Source: Polynucleobacter ibericus
Lineage (GTDB): Bacteria; Pseudomonadota; Gammaproteobacteria; Burkholderiales; Burkholderiaceae
Direction: 5' to 3'
DNA: 64,000 bases
NCBI RefSeq assembly: GCF_018687955.1
Contig: NZ_CP061309.1
Span: 1,297,564-1,361,563 of the forward strand
In this document: positions 57,207-64,000 of the stretch, one piece after another
How the letters are laid out: every line of letters begins with the position of its first letter
Numbering within the stretch: position 1 is the first letter of the stretch
The notes under the pieces: generated by a model
The model's input: the letters and a program-made list of their open reading frames with translations, nothing else
What the model was told of the DNA's origin: nothing
The model's database searches: none
Translations under genes and position numbers: made by a program

Positions 57207-58025
57207 CTATTTTGGAAGAAGCACAGTCAAACCTAGGTATCCACCAAACCCCTTAGCACTTGTAGGTGTAGTTGTAACCATATAGGTTGGACCAGCTTGC
57301 ACTTGAGTATGGTAACCAAAGAGATTGACAGTTTTTCCGCCACTCAAAGTGAGCTGATTCGTGGCTGCCTTGGCATCATAGTTATAAGTCATCTGACTAC
57401 TTAAGTTATAGGTCCAGGCAGCATCTGTTGTATAGGAAATACTAGGCTGAATATTGAAGACATTGGCAGATCCCCCGGCCATATTGCTACCAACACCCCA
57501 TGAGTTATAAGCGACAGCCCCGATGACCCAATGGTCTGGGGTAAAGTAGGCGCCAGCTGAAATTCCCAGTCCTGTTTGCTTGGAGCCATTATTTGTATTG
57601 GTTGCGGGAAGTTGAAAATAAGGTCCAATACCAGCATAAAAATACTTTGCGTATGCGGGCCCAAAATATGTAGCTAACTGTAATGGTTGAGCTTGATTAG
57701 TAACTTGCTGATCATTGGTATTGTGATTTAGAGTTAGCATGGGATTTACGATCAACTGCAAATCACTTCCAAGCGCTACTGGGATGATCGGGTTAAAGCC
57801 ATATTGATTTTGTTGGGATAAATTATTTGCACCCAACTTTTGGTTATAGTTGTATGTAACCGGTAACTGAATCTGTGGATACAACACATTTTGCATCTTT
57901 TGAGCTGACTTAGCCTCATCGCTCATTGTGCTCTGAGATGTTTGCGCAATTGCAGCGCTATTGAAGATACCAATCACCAAGAAAATAGCCCTCTGAAACG
58001 GGTATAGGGTAGTTTTTTTCAACAT
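57207..58025 (-). CDS. Outer-membrane beta-barrel protein, function unknown
   Basis: A 272-residue protein with a signal peptide (FQRAIFLVIGIFNSAAIA, cleavage near residue 27). The mature part alternates polar and hydrophobic residues in short Gly/Asn/Tyr-rich strands (YAKYFYAGIGPYFQLP, GLGISAGAYFT), ending in LGLTVLLPK. This resembles small barrels annotated as transporters or MetA-type phenol-pathway proteins. It lies between the channel-like gene and the exported amidase. A role in passage of a substrate to the periplasmic amidase is inference. No specific family is certain. Confidence 0.8.
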   Translation of the reverse strand: MLKKTTLYPFQRAIFLVIGIFNSAAIAQTSQSTMSDEAKSAQKMQNVLYPQIQLPVTYNYNQKLGANNLSQQNQYGFNPIIPVALGSDLQLIVNPMLTLNHNTNDQQVTNQAQPLQLATYFGPAYAKYFYAGIGPYFQLPATNTNNGSKQTGLGISAGAYFTPDHWVIGAVAYNSWGVGSNMAGGSANVFNIQPSISYTTDAAWTYNLSSQMTYNYDAKAATNQLTLSGGKTVNLFGYHTQVQAGPTYMVTTTPTSAKGFGGYLGLTVLLPK

Positions 58026-58130
58026 CTTATTTATTCCAGAATAATTAATAACTTAGGCGACATCTTCATTAATTGGTTTGTAATTTAAGACACCAAAATA
58101 TGATTTGCTAATACTTTCTTGGCTTCATGT

Positions 58131-58682
58131 TCATTTTTGATAGGAATTAGCTTTAGACCTCACGCTTCCTAAATCTTGGAGCATTGTAAAAAGACCGGCG
58201 CCCGAGATTGAGGCTGAGAAGAGTCCAGTAAAGCCAATAATAAAAGGTAGGCCGCGCCATTCGGGAGCAAGTTGATAGCTTCCATATCCTAGGGTGGTGT
58301 ACATTTCACCGGCAAAATAAAAAGAAGTTAAATGATCAGAAAAGACATTCATACCATCTAGCATGTAAGCCAAATAAAGCAAATCTATTAGATGAGTAGA
58401 CATTATTACAAGCATTGTCAACGTATACGGAATAAAGCTAACCCTTGACCTTAAGCCGATTGAATTGTTATGTAAAAAATGCTCATACTTTTCCGTAATA
58501 AGAAGAATAGTAAATCCATGAAGTGCAAATATGGCGATTGACGTTAATACAAAAACAACCACATTAAATTGGAAAATATTTTCAAAGTAGAAAGCAATAA
58601 GAGTTAATGGGTTTTGGAAATTTGTCATAAATGTAAATTCACTAAGACCTAAATTATTGTGAAAGTGGCTTTGAATCGCCAT
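58131..58682 (-). CDS. Two-pore-domain-type ion channel-like membrane protein
   Basis: A 183-residue protein with hydrophobic segments near residues 40-63, 86-112 and 147-168. Between the last two lies YTTLGYGS, which resembles the K+ channel selectivity filter (T.GYG followed by D). A pore-helix-like stretch precedes it, so it may be a single-pore ion channel subunit. The Asp after GYG is Ser. The ATG at 58682 overlaps the NodT gene by 29 bases; an ATG at 58628 is an alternative, and neither has a clear ribosome site. Ion selectivity cannot be told. Confidence 0.75.
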   Translation of the reverse strand: MAIQSHFHNNLGLSEFTFMTNFQNPLTLIAFYFENIFQFNVVVFVLTSIAIFALHGFTILLITEKYEHFLHNNSIGLRSRVSFIPYTLTMLVIMSTHLIDLLYLAYMLDGMNVFSDHLTSFYFAGEMYTTLGYGSYQLAPEWRGLPFIIGFTGLFSASISGAGLFTMLQDLGSVRSKANSYQK

Positions 58683-60120
58683 CCAAGAGAAACTCTAATG
58701 AAGAAACGTCTATTGATGGATTTGAATCGTACCCACCTCCTAACGAACTTAACAAGGCAATCCGATTTAAACGCAGTAGTGCGTTATCCCTAATGAGCTC
58801 TGAATCAGTTGTAAGTTGGGCATTTTGAAGGTTCGCAACCCATAAAAGATCACGCTTACCAACCTTGTACTGAATGGTGGCAATATCGACGGCAGTAGCA
58901 CGATTTAAAGCAGCTTTACGCGTACTTGATACCCTTTTCATGAGGTATTGTTCGTTATAAAGTGCGCCCTCAACTTCGCTAAATGCTTTAAGAACAGCAC
59001 TTCCGTAGCGGGCTACTTCTGTTGATTGTTGGGCGGAGGCAATTTCGATTTGCGCTCTTAGTGCACCACCCTCATAAATTGGCAAGAAAGCACCTAATGC
59101 TCCTGTTGCCAACCAAGGATTTAATTTCAATAATGCGAGTGCTGGATCCGCTATATCGCCACCCAAAAAAGTTAAGCGGAATGAAGGTAAAAGCGCCAAC
59201 TTGGTAGCTTGAGACCGTCTAAATGAGGCTAGAACCCTTTTTTCTGCGGCAATGACGTCTGGGCGTCGATTCAATAGTTCCGCAGGAGCGCCAGTATTGG
59301 GTAGGGGCGTTAACTCAGGAAATTCCTTGGCAACTGCAATTTCAGCGGCAGGATACCTTCCAAGTAGCAACTCTAATGATCGACGAATTTGAGAGTAGGC
59401 ATCTTCTGCTGCATCTAAAGCAGCTTGTGCGGAGTCAACATTTGCCCTCATCACCATCAAATCTAATTCTGTATCTTTTCCAGCTTTAACCCGAACCTCT
59501 ACTAAGTTGAGTAAATCGCCGTAAATTTTGACCCTCTGCTGAGAAAGTAGCACGAGGCGATGTGCTTCAATTGCTGTGTACCACGCTCTAGCAACTGTCG
59601 CAGCCAAAGATTGGCGGGCATTTGCATACTCCATTGCAGTAGCTTCAAATGCTTCAGAAGCTGCCGCCCGCTCAGACCGAAACCTGCCCCAAACATCAAT
59701 TTCCCAGGCCGCACCAATATAGGCCATTTTTGAATTTGATAGGCCACTCACGCCCTCGCTTGTAATAGTTCTGCCTCCACCCACAGCACCAATACTTGGT
59801 AATAAGGCCGCACCCACTACAACTACACTTTGCTGGGCTACTCTGACTCGCTCTGCAGCAATAACTAAATCAGGGTTGTATTTAATTGCTTCGAGTACTA
59901 TGGCCTCTAACGTAGGGTCATTCAGAGACTTCAGCCAATCATTTGCCACAAATCCTTTAGGGAATTGTTGGCTTTCAGAAGACTTCCAAACGCTTGGAAT
60001 TTTTGTATCGGCAGGTAATGCATTTTTAATGATTTCATCTTGGGTTGGCTTTGGCGCAAGGGCACAACCATCAAGCACTAGGCAGGCAGCAATAGTGCCC
60101 ATGATCTTTAAACGCATCAC
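58654..60120 (-). CDS. NodT-family outer-membrane efflux lipoprotein
   Basis: A TolC-like outer-membrane channel. The lipobox LDGC places the lipid-bearing cysteine at C19. The mature protein has the two OEP repeats with helical hairpins (ALLPSIGAVGGG, DVWGRFRSERAAASEAFEATA, LNRRPDVIAAEKRVLASF, LPIYEGGALRAQIEIA). The start GTG at 60120 is directly followed by an ATG codon; either may be used. The HlyD stop overlaps it, so the two are co-translated. It would form the exit duct with HlyD, but no pump gene is adjacent. Confidence 0.92.
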   Translation of the reverse strand: MMRLKIMGTIAACLVLDGCALAPKPTQDEIIKNALPADTKIPSVWKSSESQQFPKGFVANDWLKSLNDPTLEAIVLEAIKYNPDLVIAAERVRVAQQSVVVVGAALLPSIGAVGGGRTITSEGVSGLSNSKMAYIGAAWEIDVWGRFRSERAAASEAFEATAMEYANARQSLAATVARAWYTAIEAHRLVLLSQQRVKIYGDLLNLVEVRVKAGKDTELDLMVMRANVDSAQAALDAAEDAYSQIRRSLELLLGRYPAAEIAVAKEFPELTPLPNTGAPAELLNRRPDVIAAEKRVLASFRRSQATKLALLPSFRLTFLGGDIADPALALLKLNPWLATGALGAFLPIYEGGALRAQIEIASAQQSTEVARYGSAVLKAFSEVEGALYNEQYLMKRVSSTRKAALNRATAVDIATIQYKVGKRDLLWVANLQNAQLTTDSELIRDNALLRLNRIALLSSLGGGYDSNPSIDVSSLEFLLDGDSKPLSQ

Positions 60121-61139
60121 TCAAACAAAGAGAATGGGTATAGGAAATTTGTCCAAGAGTATGACCGAATATCTACTTTTCGCATTGCAGAGAATAAGCT
60201 AGCAGGATGCGTGTAAATTGTTGCTCTAGCTTGTGCCCCAATCGGAAACTTGACCTGATCTGAGTCATTCATCTTAATAGCCACACCAAATTGATTTCTT
60301 GGACGATCGGGCGACTTATAGTTAAATGTTGGCAAATAGCCGCTGGGTAACAATTGGCCTTCTCTACTTCCCATCCATACTGATTCCACCTTCCCCTTGA
60401 AGATTTGACCGGGATATAAATTAAATGCCACCTCTACCTCTTGACCTGGTTTTACATACTTCAGATTCTCTTGAAAGAAATCAGCCAGCAAAAAACGGTC
60501 AGCATCACAAATAAATGAAGCAATTGCGCCAACACGATAATCTCCAGCAAGAGTACCTGGACGAACTTGAATATTGATTAAGTATCCATCCTCTGGCGCT
60601 GTAATAAGTGTGTTATCCAAATAAAATTGAGCCTGAGATTTCGCCACTTCTGCAAGTTTGATAGTTGCCTCTTCAGCCACCAGCTGAGATTCCCATTTCT
60701 GAACGTCTTCTTGTGGGCCGGCACCCTTTCTCACCAAGTCCTTAGATAACTTTAATTGGTACAAAGCGTAATTCATTAAGCCCATTGCTTTTGCATGTTG
60801 AGCTATAGCCTGATCAAGCTTGTCCTGATAAGGGCGTTTATCCATTTGGAATAGAGGCTGCCCTTTTTTTACATGGGTATTGGCCTGAACGAGCACATCA
60901 GTAACTAAAGTAGGCTCCGGTAATCGCGGAGTAATTTGAATGGTTTGTTGAATCATATTAGCCTCTGTTGAATAAGGCGTCATAAAACGTAGACCAATAA
61001 AAAAAATTAAATATAAATGTATATACGATATGACTAATAATACAGCCCATATCTTTGTGAATTTCAACCACTTTAAGCGTACAAATACCAACCAAGAAAC
61101 AAAAATATCAGCAGAGATAATGACGAAACCCAGCAACAT
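60117..61139 (-). CDS. HlyD-family membrane fusion protein (YiaV/YibH-like)
   Basis: A periplasmic adaptor of 340 residues with two N-terminal membrane segments (about residues 2-21 and 30-50), a lipoyl-type barrel-sandwich domain (VLVQANTHVKKGQPLFQMD), a helical hairpin, and a beta-barrel domain (LADFFQENLKYVKPGQEVEVAF). Two N-terminal helices and the DUF3302 gene upstream recall the E. coli yiaVW and yibHI pairs. Adjacent genes encode DUF3302 and NodT, but there is no RND, MFS or ABC permease. The cargo is unknown. Confidence 0.9.
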   Translation of the reverse strand: MLLGFVIISADIFVSWLVFVRLKWLKFTKIWAVLLVISYIHLYLIFFIGLRFMTPYSTEANMIQQTIQITPRLPEPTLVTDVLVQANTHVKKGQPLFQMDKRPYQDKLDQAIAQHAKAMGLMNYALYQLKLSKDLVRKGAGPQEDVQKWESQLVAEEATIKLAEVAKSQAQFYLDNTLITAPEDGYLINIQVRPGTLAGDYRVGAIASFICDADRFLLADFFQENLKYVKPGQEVEVAFNLYPGQIFKGKVESVWMGSREGQLLPSGYLPTFNYKSPDRPRNQFGVAIKMNDSDQVKFPIGAQARATIYTHPASLFSAMRKVDIRSYSWTNFLYPFSLFE

Positions 61140-61148
61140 ATTTCTATC

Positions 61149-61508
61149 TCAACTCTTATTTAATTCGCTGTGAGAAGAAGATGTTTTAGTAAAAATACCT
61201 CTCTCTTCATTTTTTAGCTCAGAATTTTCTGCCTTGATGGCAGCCTGCTCCTCCTTTGGAAAGCGTCGGATATCTACTATGCTACTGGGGTTAAATGCCC
61301 ACATAAATGCCTTTAACCAAGGAACAATTGCCACCAACCCCAGAAGACCCATGAGTTTTATGGCTTCTGCATCAGGGTGATTACGTGTACTTGCAATTCG
61401 CCCTGGAATACTTGCTATTAACAGTACGATCGTTAACAAAATAAAGCCAACTAACGCCAAAGTAATAAAGGTGACCAAATCCCAAAAGGTGATATCAAAA
61501 TCTTGCAT
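61149..61508 (-). CDS. DUF3302-family inner-membrane protein (YiaW/YibI-like)
   Basis: A 119-residue protein with two hydrophobic segments (about residues 8-30 and 48-68) separated by ASTRNHPDAEAIKLMG, which parallels RNHPHADAI in E. coli YiaW. A charged C-terminal tail (FPKEEQAAIKAENSELKNEE) follows. YiaW/YibI-type proteins are encoded with HlyD-like adaptors and have no known function. The gene touches the upstream 77-residue gene and is ten bases before hlyD, so all belong to one operon. Confidence 0.85.
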   Translation of the reverse strand: MQDFDITFWDLVTFITLALVGFILLTIVLLIASIPGRIASTRNHPDAEAIKLMGLLGLVAIVPWLKAFMWAFNPSSIVDIRRFPKEEQAAIKAENSELKNEERGIFTKTSSSHSELNKS

Positions 61509-61742
61509 CTAATCCAACTTTCTTTTGCGATGTTGCAGGTGGCTTTCGATTCTTTTCCCTAGATCGGTAAAAGCTAACACTCCGGCAACGAGAGTGGCGA
61601 CTAGGTAAAAGCAAAATGACAGACTCAGACTTTGATTGCTATCGAAAAGCCTATCAATCGACATTAATGTGACAATCAAGGGATATGGAAGCACTAATAA
61701 TGCAGTCCGTTGCATTTGGGTTTTAAACAATTCATTCTTCAT
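61509..61742 (-). CDS. Small two-helix membrane protein
   Basis: A 77-residue protein with two hydrophobic stretches (TALLVLPYPLIVTLMS and LSFCFYLVATLVAGVLAF) and a basic C-terminus (HLQHRKRKLD). No family is recognised. Its stop is immediately followed by the DUF3302 start with no spacing, so it is the first gene of the export operon. It may be a subunit or assembly factor of the HlyD/DUF3302 unit. Confidence 0.7.
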   Translation of the reverse strand: MKNELFKTQMQRTALLVLPYPLIVTLMSIDRLFDSNQSLSLSFCFYLVATLVAGVLAFTDLGKRIESHLQHRKRKLD

Positions 61743-61772
61743 GGCAGCAGTTTAGATAAATTTACAGCAATA

Positions 61773-61795
61773 GCCCCCACAAAAAATGTGGGGGC
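61773..61795. terminator. Hairpin between the cytoplasmic amidase and the export operon
   Basis: Perfect 8-base G+C-rich stem GCCCCCAC / GTGGGGGC with an A-rich 7-base loop. It follows the amidase stop by 68 bases. The T-run lies on the plus side (ACCTTTTTT), so it would stop plus-strand reading best. It still divides the cluster into two transcripts. Confidence 0.55.
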
Positions 61796-61862
61796 ATACC
61801 TTTTTTATCGATCTAAATTAATTGCATTCGTGGTTTATTAATTAATGTCTACAAGCTAATAA

Positions 61863-62864
61863 TTAAGCGGTTCCAAATACAAATGGCTCTGTAGGGACAA
61901 AAAAACTTGCCGCATTGCCTGCGTAATATTTACCGCCTGCAACAGCCAACTTCTTAACTGGCGCGCCTTTAGAAAGGTCCACATCCTTTAAATCAACCCA
62001 GAAAGTATTCGGTGTCGTAGCAGAGTCAAAGTAATAAATCATATTTTGGTGATCTGTAACTGTGCGCCAAATAGTAGATGAGACATTAGGCTTGCCAGGG
62101 GTGGTAATACCCAAGGGGGTACTTGCACTTCTCATGATTCCCATAACAGAAGCAACGGCTTGATATTGCATTTTTTGTTCTGGGACGGCAGAGATGTAGT
62201 TCTTATCTATAGACTTTGGAACGACTCCTACAAAATAAGAAGCTCTAGCAAAGCGATCTGCTGCGCTAATTGTTCCAGGCAAGAACTCATCGCCCATGGT
62301 CTTCCAATATGCATTGAGAGCAAGCTGCTGATCAAAGACGGGGGAGTTGGTCATCACTTGGTATTCTCTACCATGATGAATGGTCAATTTTCCCTCAATG
62401 TATTCTAAAATTGCAGAGTCGCCACTTGGATCAGACAGCGACAAGTGCAAGCTCGCTGCACGGCCATTAGGCAAGATTGGGGATATAACTCTAAATGGCT
62501 CTAGCTCTAGTCCGGCAACGGCCTCGGCAACAGTTGCATAGTTATCAAATGCATATTGAGCCCATAAGGTAATAGAGACGGGGGCCTTACCATTCAACGT
62601 CCCGTAATCAGATTCCGCCAGATAGAGTAAATTACCAACTAGGCCTTTTTCGTTAACCCCGTCCGCCGTTCCGATGTTGTAACCAGAAACAATCAGGCTG
62701 CCATATTTTGAAGTCCATTCCAGCGAACCTGCGCCACAAGCGCCATTGCGAGCCATACCTGCTGGGAATACCCATAGATCGCTCTGCATATCTTCACCCC
62801 AATCCATTGAGCGGCCAGTTACAACTAAATTATTGTCGCCAAGGTAAGTAACTCTTGTACACAT
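61863..62864 (-). CDS. Cytoplasmic penicillin V acylase-family Ntn amidase
   Basis: A 333-residue choloylglycine-hydrolase/PVA-family enzyme without a signal peptide: it opens MCTRVTYLGDNN, so removal of Met1 exposes the nucleophile C2. R18 and D21 (GRSMDW), N173 (VMTNSP) and DRFARASY keep the canonical pocket. It resembles Gram-negative PVAs, some of which cleave N-acyl-homoserine lactones and penicillin V. An AGGAG ribosome site precedes it. Unlike the exported paralog at 55849-56976, it has the standard Asp. It lies 61 bases downstream of the COG0523 gene. Confidence 0.93.
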   Translation of the reverse strand: MCTRVTYLGDNNLVVTGRSMDWGEDMQSDLWVFPAGMARNGACGAGSLEWTSKYGSLIVSGYNIGTADGVNEKGLVGNLLYLAESDYGTLNGKAPVSITLWAQYAFDNYATVAEAVAGLELEPFRVISPILPNGRAASLHLSLSDPSGDSAILEYIEGKLTIHHGREYQVMTNSPVFDQQLALNAYWKTMGDEFLPGTISAADRFARASYFVGVVPKSIDKNYISAVPEQKMQYQAVASVMGIMRSASTPLGITTPGKPNVSSTIWRTVTDHQNMIYYFDSATTPNTFWVDLKDVDLSKGAPVKKLAVAGGKYYAGNAASFFVPTEPFVFGTA

Positions 62865-62925
62865 GCGAATCTCCTATAAAGGTTTAGTCAAAATATTACG
62901 CATTTAATTGCTGTTTAAAATAAAG

Positions 62926-63894
62926 CTAATTATTAGCTTCAACTATCGTTGGGGCATTGCTATTCTGTAGGGCAATAAAAACAATCTTGCTATGTGGCAT
63001 TTGCATACCCCAGTTGCCAGCTGGCTCTACTTTTGCATTTTTACCTACTAGTTGAAAGACAAATTTTGAATCTGGATATTCTTTCAAATACAGAAAGCCT
63101 TTACCTCGAACGGTTTCAGATGGTAGCTCGTTTAATAGTTTTTGAAATTCTGCCTCCGTAGTAGGGGTCGCAGATTCAAAGATCCAACTACGAAAGAGCT
63201 CTTCCGCCTTAGGAACCTGCATTTGCAACCCATCTAAAATTAAACTACTACCTTGCTGACCAAGTGTCCTAGTGCTTGCTCCCAAAAGAAATTCAAGATT
63301 AATTTGGCCAGATAACTCATTGAATAGCAGCACTCTCGGATTAACGCTACTCACAAAACCCTCTGCTGCAACTCGTGCATCCCCAGGTAATGAGAGAGAC
63401 TTAGATAAAAAAACAATATTAGAATAAGTTAGTTGCAACTTAATTAGCTTTAATTCTTCTGGTGTGTAAGTGGGCAATCTTTCGCAATCTAGCAAAGTAA
63501 CAACTATTTCAAGAGCAGCATAGTCTTGCATTGCGCTGTCACTTAAGATTCTTAGAACTTCACCTGGATTGGATGCGCCAGAAGCTTCGATGATGATGGC
63601 ATCTGGACGTTGCTCACGTTTTAAAACTTTGAAGATTGCGCCTTGTAAACCTGAAGCAATCGAACAGCAAATGCAACCGTTTTGTAATGCAATTACTCCA
63701 TCAACAGCCCCATCGATTAAATTAGCATCGATATTTATAGCGCCAAAATCATTAACTAAAATAGCCAGCCTTTGGCCTTGGGCTTCGGAGAGTAGGCGAT
63801 TAAGAAATGTAGTTTTGCCAGATCCAAGATAGCCCGCAATCAGAATGATTGGGATTGCGTATACCACTGTAGTATTGCCTTTATTCTCAGTCAT
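62926..63894 (-). CDS. COG0523/CobW-like GTPase, probable metallochaperone
   Basis: A 322-residue G3E-family GTPase. Walker A GYLGSGKTTFLN is at 21-32, the metal-binding CxCC motif (C74-I-C76-C77) in NGCICCS, an EASGASNPGEV switch, and a C-terminal CobW_C domain (GKGFLYLKEYPDSKFVFQLV). COG0523 proteins deliver zinc, cobalt or other metals to specific enzymes. Here the neighbours are an amidohydrolase-like gene upstream and an Ntn amidase downstream; the amidohydrolase is the natural metal client. No cobalamin synthesis genes are near, so CobW itself is unlikely. Confidence 0.92.
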   Translation of the reverse strand: MTENKGNTTVVYAIPIILIAGYLGSGKTTFLNRLLSEAQGQRLAILVNDFGAINIDANLIDGAVDGVIALQNGCICCSIASGLQGAIFKVLKREQRPDAIIIEASGASNPGEVLRILSDSAMQDYAALEIVVTLLDCERLPTYTPEELKLIKLQLTYSNIVFLSKSLSLPGDARVAAEGFVSSVNPRVLLFNELSGQINLEFLLGASTRTLGQQGSSLILDGLQMQVPKAEELFRSWIFESATPTTEAEFQKLLNELPSETVRGKGFLYLKEYPDSKFVFQLVGKNAKVEPAGNWGMQMPHSKIVFIALQNSNAPTIVEANN

Positions 63895-63907
63895 TACCTA
63901 GAGCATA

Positions 63908-64000
63908 TTAGGCAGCAATTGGTCGTCGCACTGGACGACCTGGGCGCACCTTCACATCCAAATTTCCATTCTCAATAAGTAGAGTCCCGTTCACTATTAC
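63908..64000 (-). CDS. C-terminal end of an amidohydrolase-like protein (D-aminoacylase type)
   Basis: The minus strand at the right edge reads 30 codons (VIVNGTLLIENG... PGRPVRRPIAA) to a TAA at 63908-63910. The pattern V.VNG....NG followed by RPGR is the C-terminal end of metal-dependent amidohydrolases of the N-acyl-D-amino-acid deacylase group. Most of the gene lies beyond the window. It is 13 bases upstream of the COG0523 gene on the same strand, so they are co-transcribed. The exact subfamily is uncertain. Confidence 0.6.
   Translation of the reverse strand, partial: VIVNGTLLIENGNLDVKVRPGRPVRRPIAA

Noticed and set aside
62926-63894. Annotation as CobW of cobalamin synthesis
   Set aside because: No cob/cbi genes nearby; the CxCC GTPase belongs to the wider COG0523 group.

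Overview
The window looks like the chromosome of a free-living freshwater betaproteobacterium close to Polynucleobacter (Burkholderiaceae). This is inferred from moderate G+C, a DUF3460-scpA-panC block, zapA followed by 6S RNA, pepA-holC beside lptFG, and cassettes for oxalate, malonate and glycolate-type acids. No phage, IS element, CRISPR array or rRNA operon was seen.

Layout. 1-5.2 kb: dcd (cut by the left edge), fdhD, metG, DUF3460, scpA, panC. 5.2-12.2 kb: an oxalate/formyl-CoA island on the minus strand: a Crp/Fnr regulator, oxalyl-CoA decarboxylase, a canonical formyl-CoA transferase, a PAS protein, a diverged second formyl-CoA transferase, and a formyl-tetrahydrofolate-hydrolase-like protein one base behind it. 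12.3-14.8 kb: a cobalamin riboswitch and a TonB-dependent receptor. 14.9-16.5 kb: a small coiled-coil gene, zapA, 6S RNA and a TauE permease. 16.5-21.5 kb: a malonate cassette (malonyl-CoA synthetase, Bug-type binding protein, malonyl-CoA decarboxylase, LysR regulator). 21.5-43.9 kb: housekeeping genes (lgt, holC, pepA, lptFG, a CysB-type regulator, tRNA-Leu, yebC, purD, hemF, nadD, rsfS, rlmH, maf, rng, msbA, three LPS glycosyltransferases, dnaE, gluQ). 43.9-51.2 kb: a DEAD-box helicase, then a glyoxylate/2-hydroxyacid locus (HbpS/GlcG-like protein, serine-glyoxylate-type aminotransferase, GntR regulator with two identical operator cores, and a GlcD-GlcF-like fused oxidase). 51.2-55.6 kb: azlCD, queG, tsaE, amiC, tRNA-Lys. 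55.8-64 kb: an all-minus accessory cluster with two penicillin-acylase-type Ntn amidases (one exported, one cytoplasmic), an outer-membrane barrel, a channel-like protein, a NodT lipoprotein, an HlyD/DUF3302 pair without a permease, a COG0523 GTPase and the tail of an amidohydrolase.

How it fits together. The three acid cassettes would feed small dicarboxylates and two-carbon acids, as released by phytoplankton or by photolysis of humic matter, into acetyl-CoA, glyoxylate/serine and the one-carbon pool. The most unusual parts are the tight pairing of a diverged CoA-transferase with a formyl-THF-hydrolase-like enzyme, and the amide-hydrolysis plus envelope-export cluster behind tRNA-Lys. Functional links are inferred from gene order and visible motifs; no database search was run.
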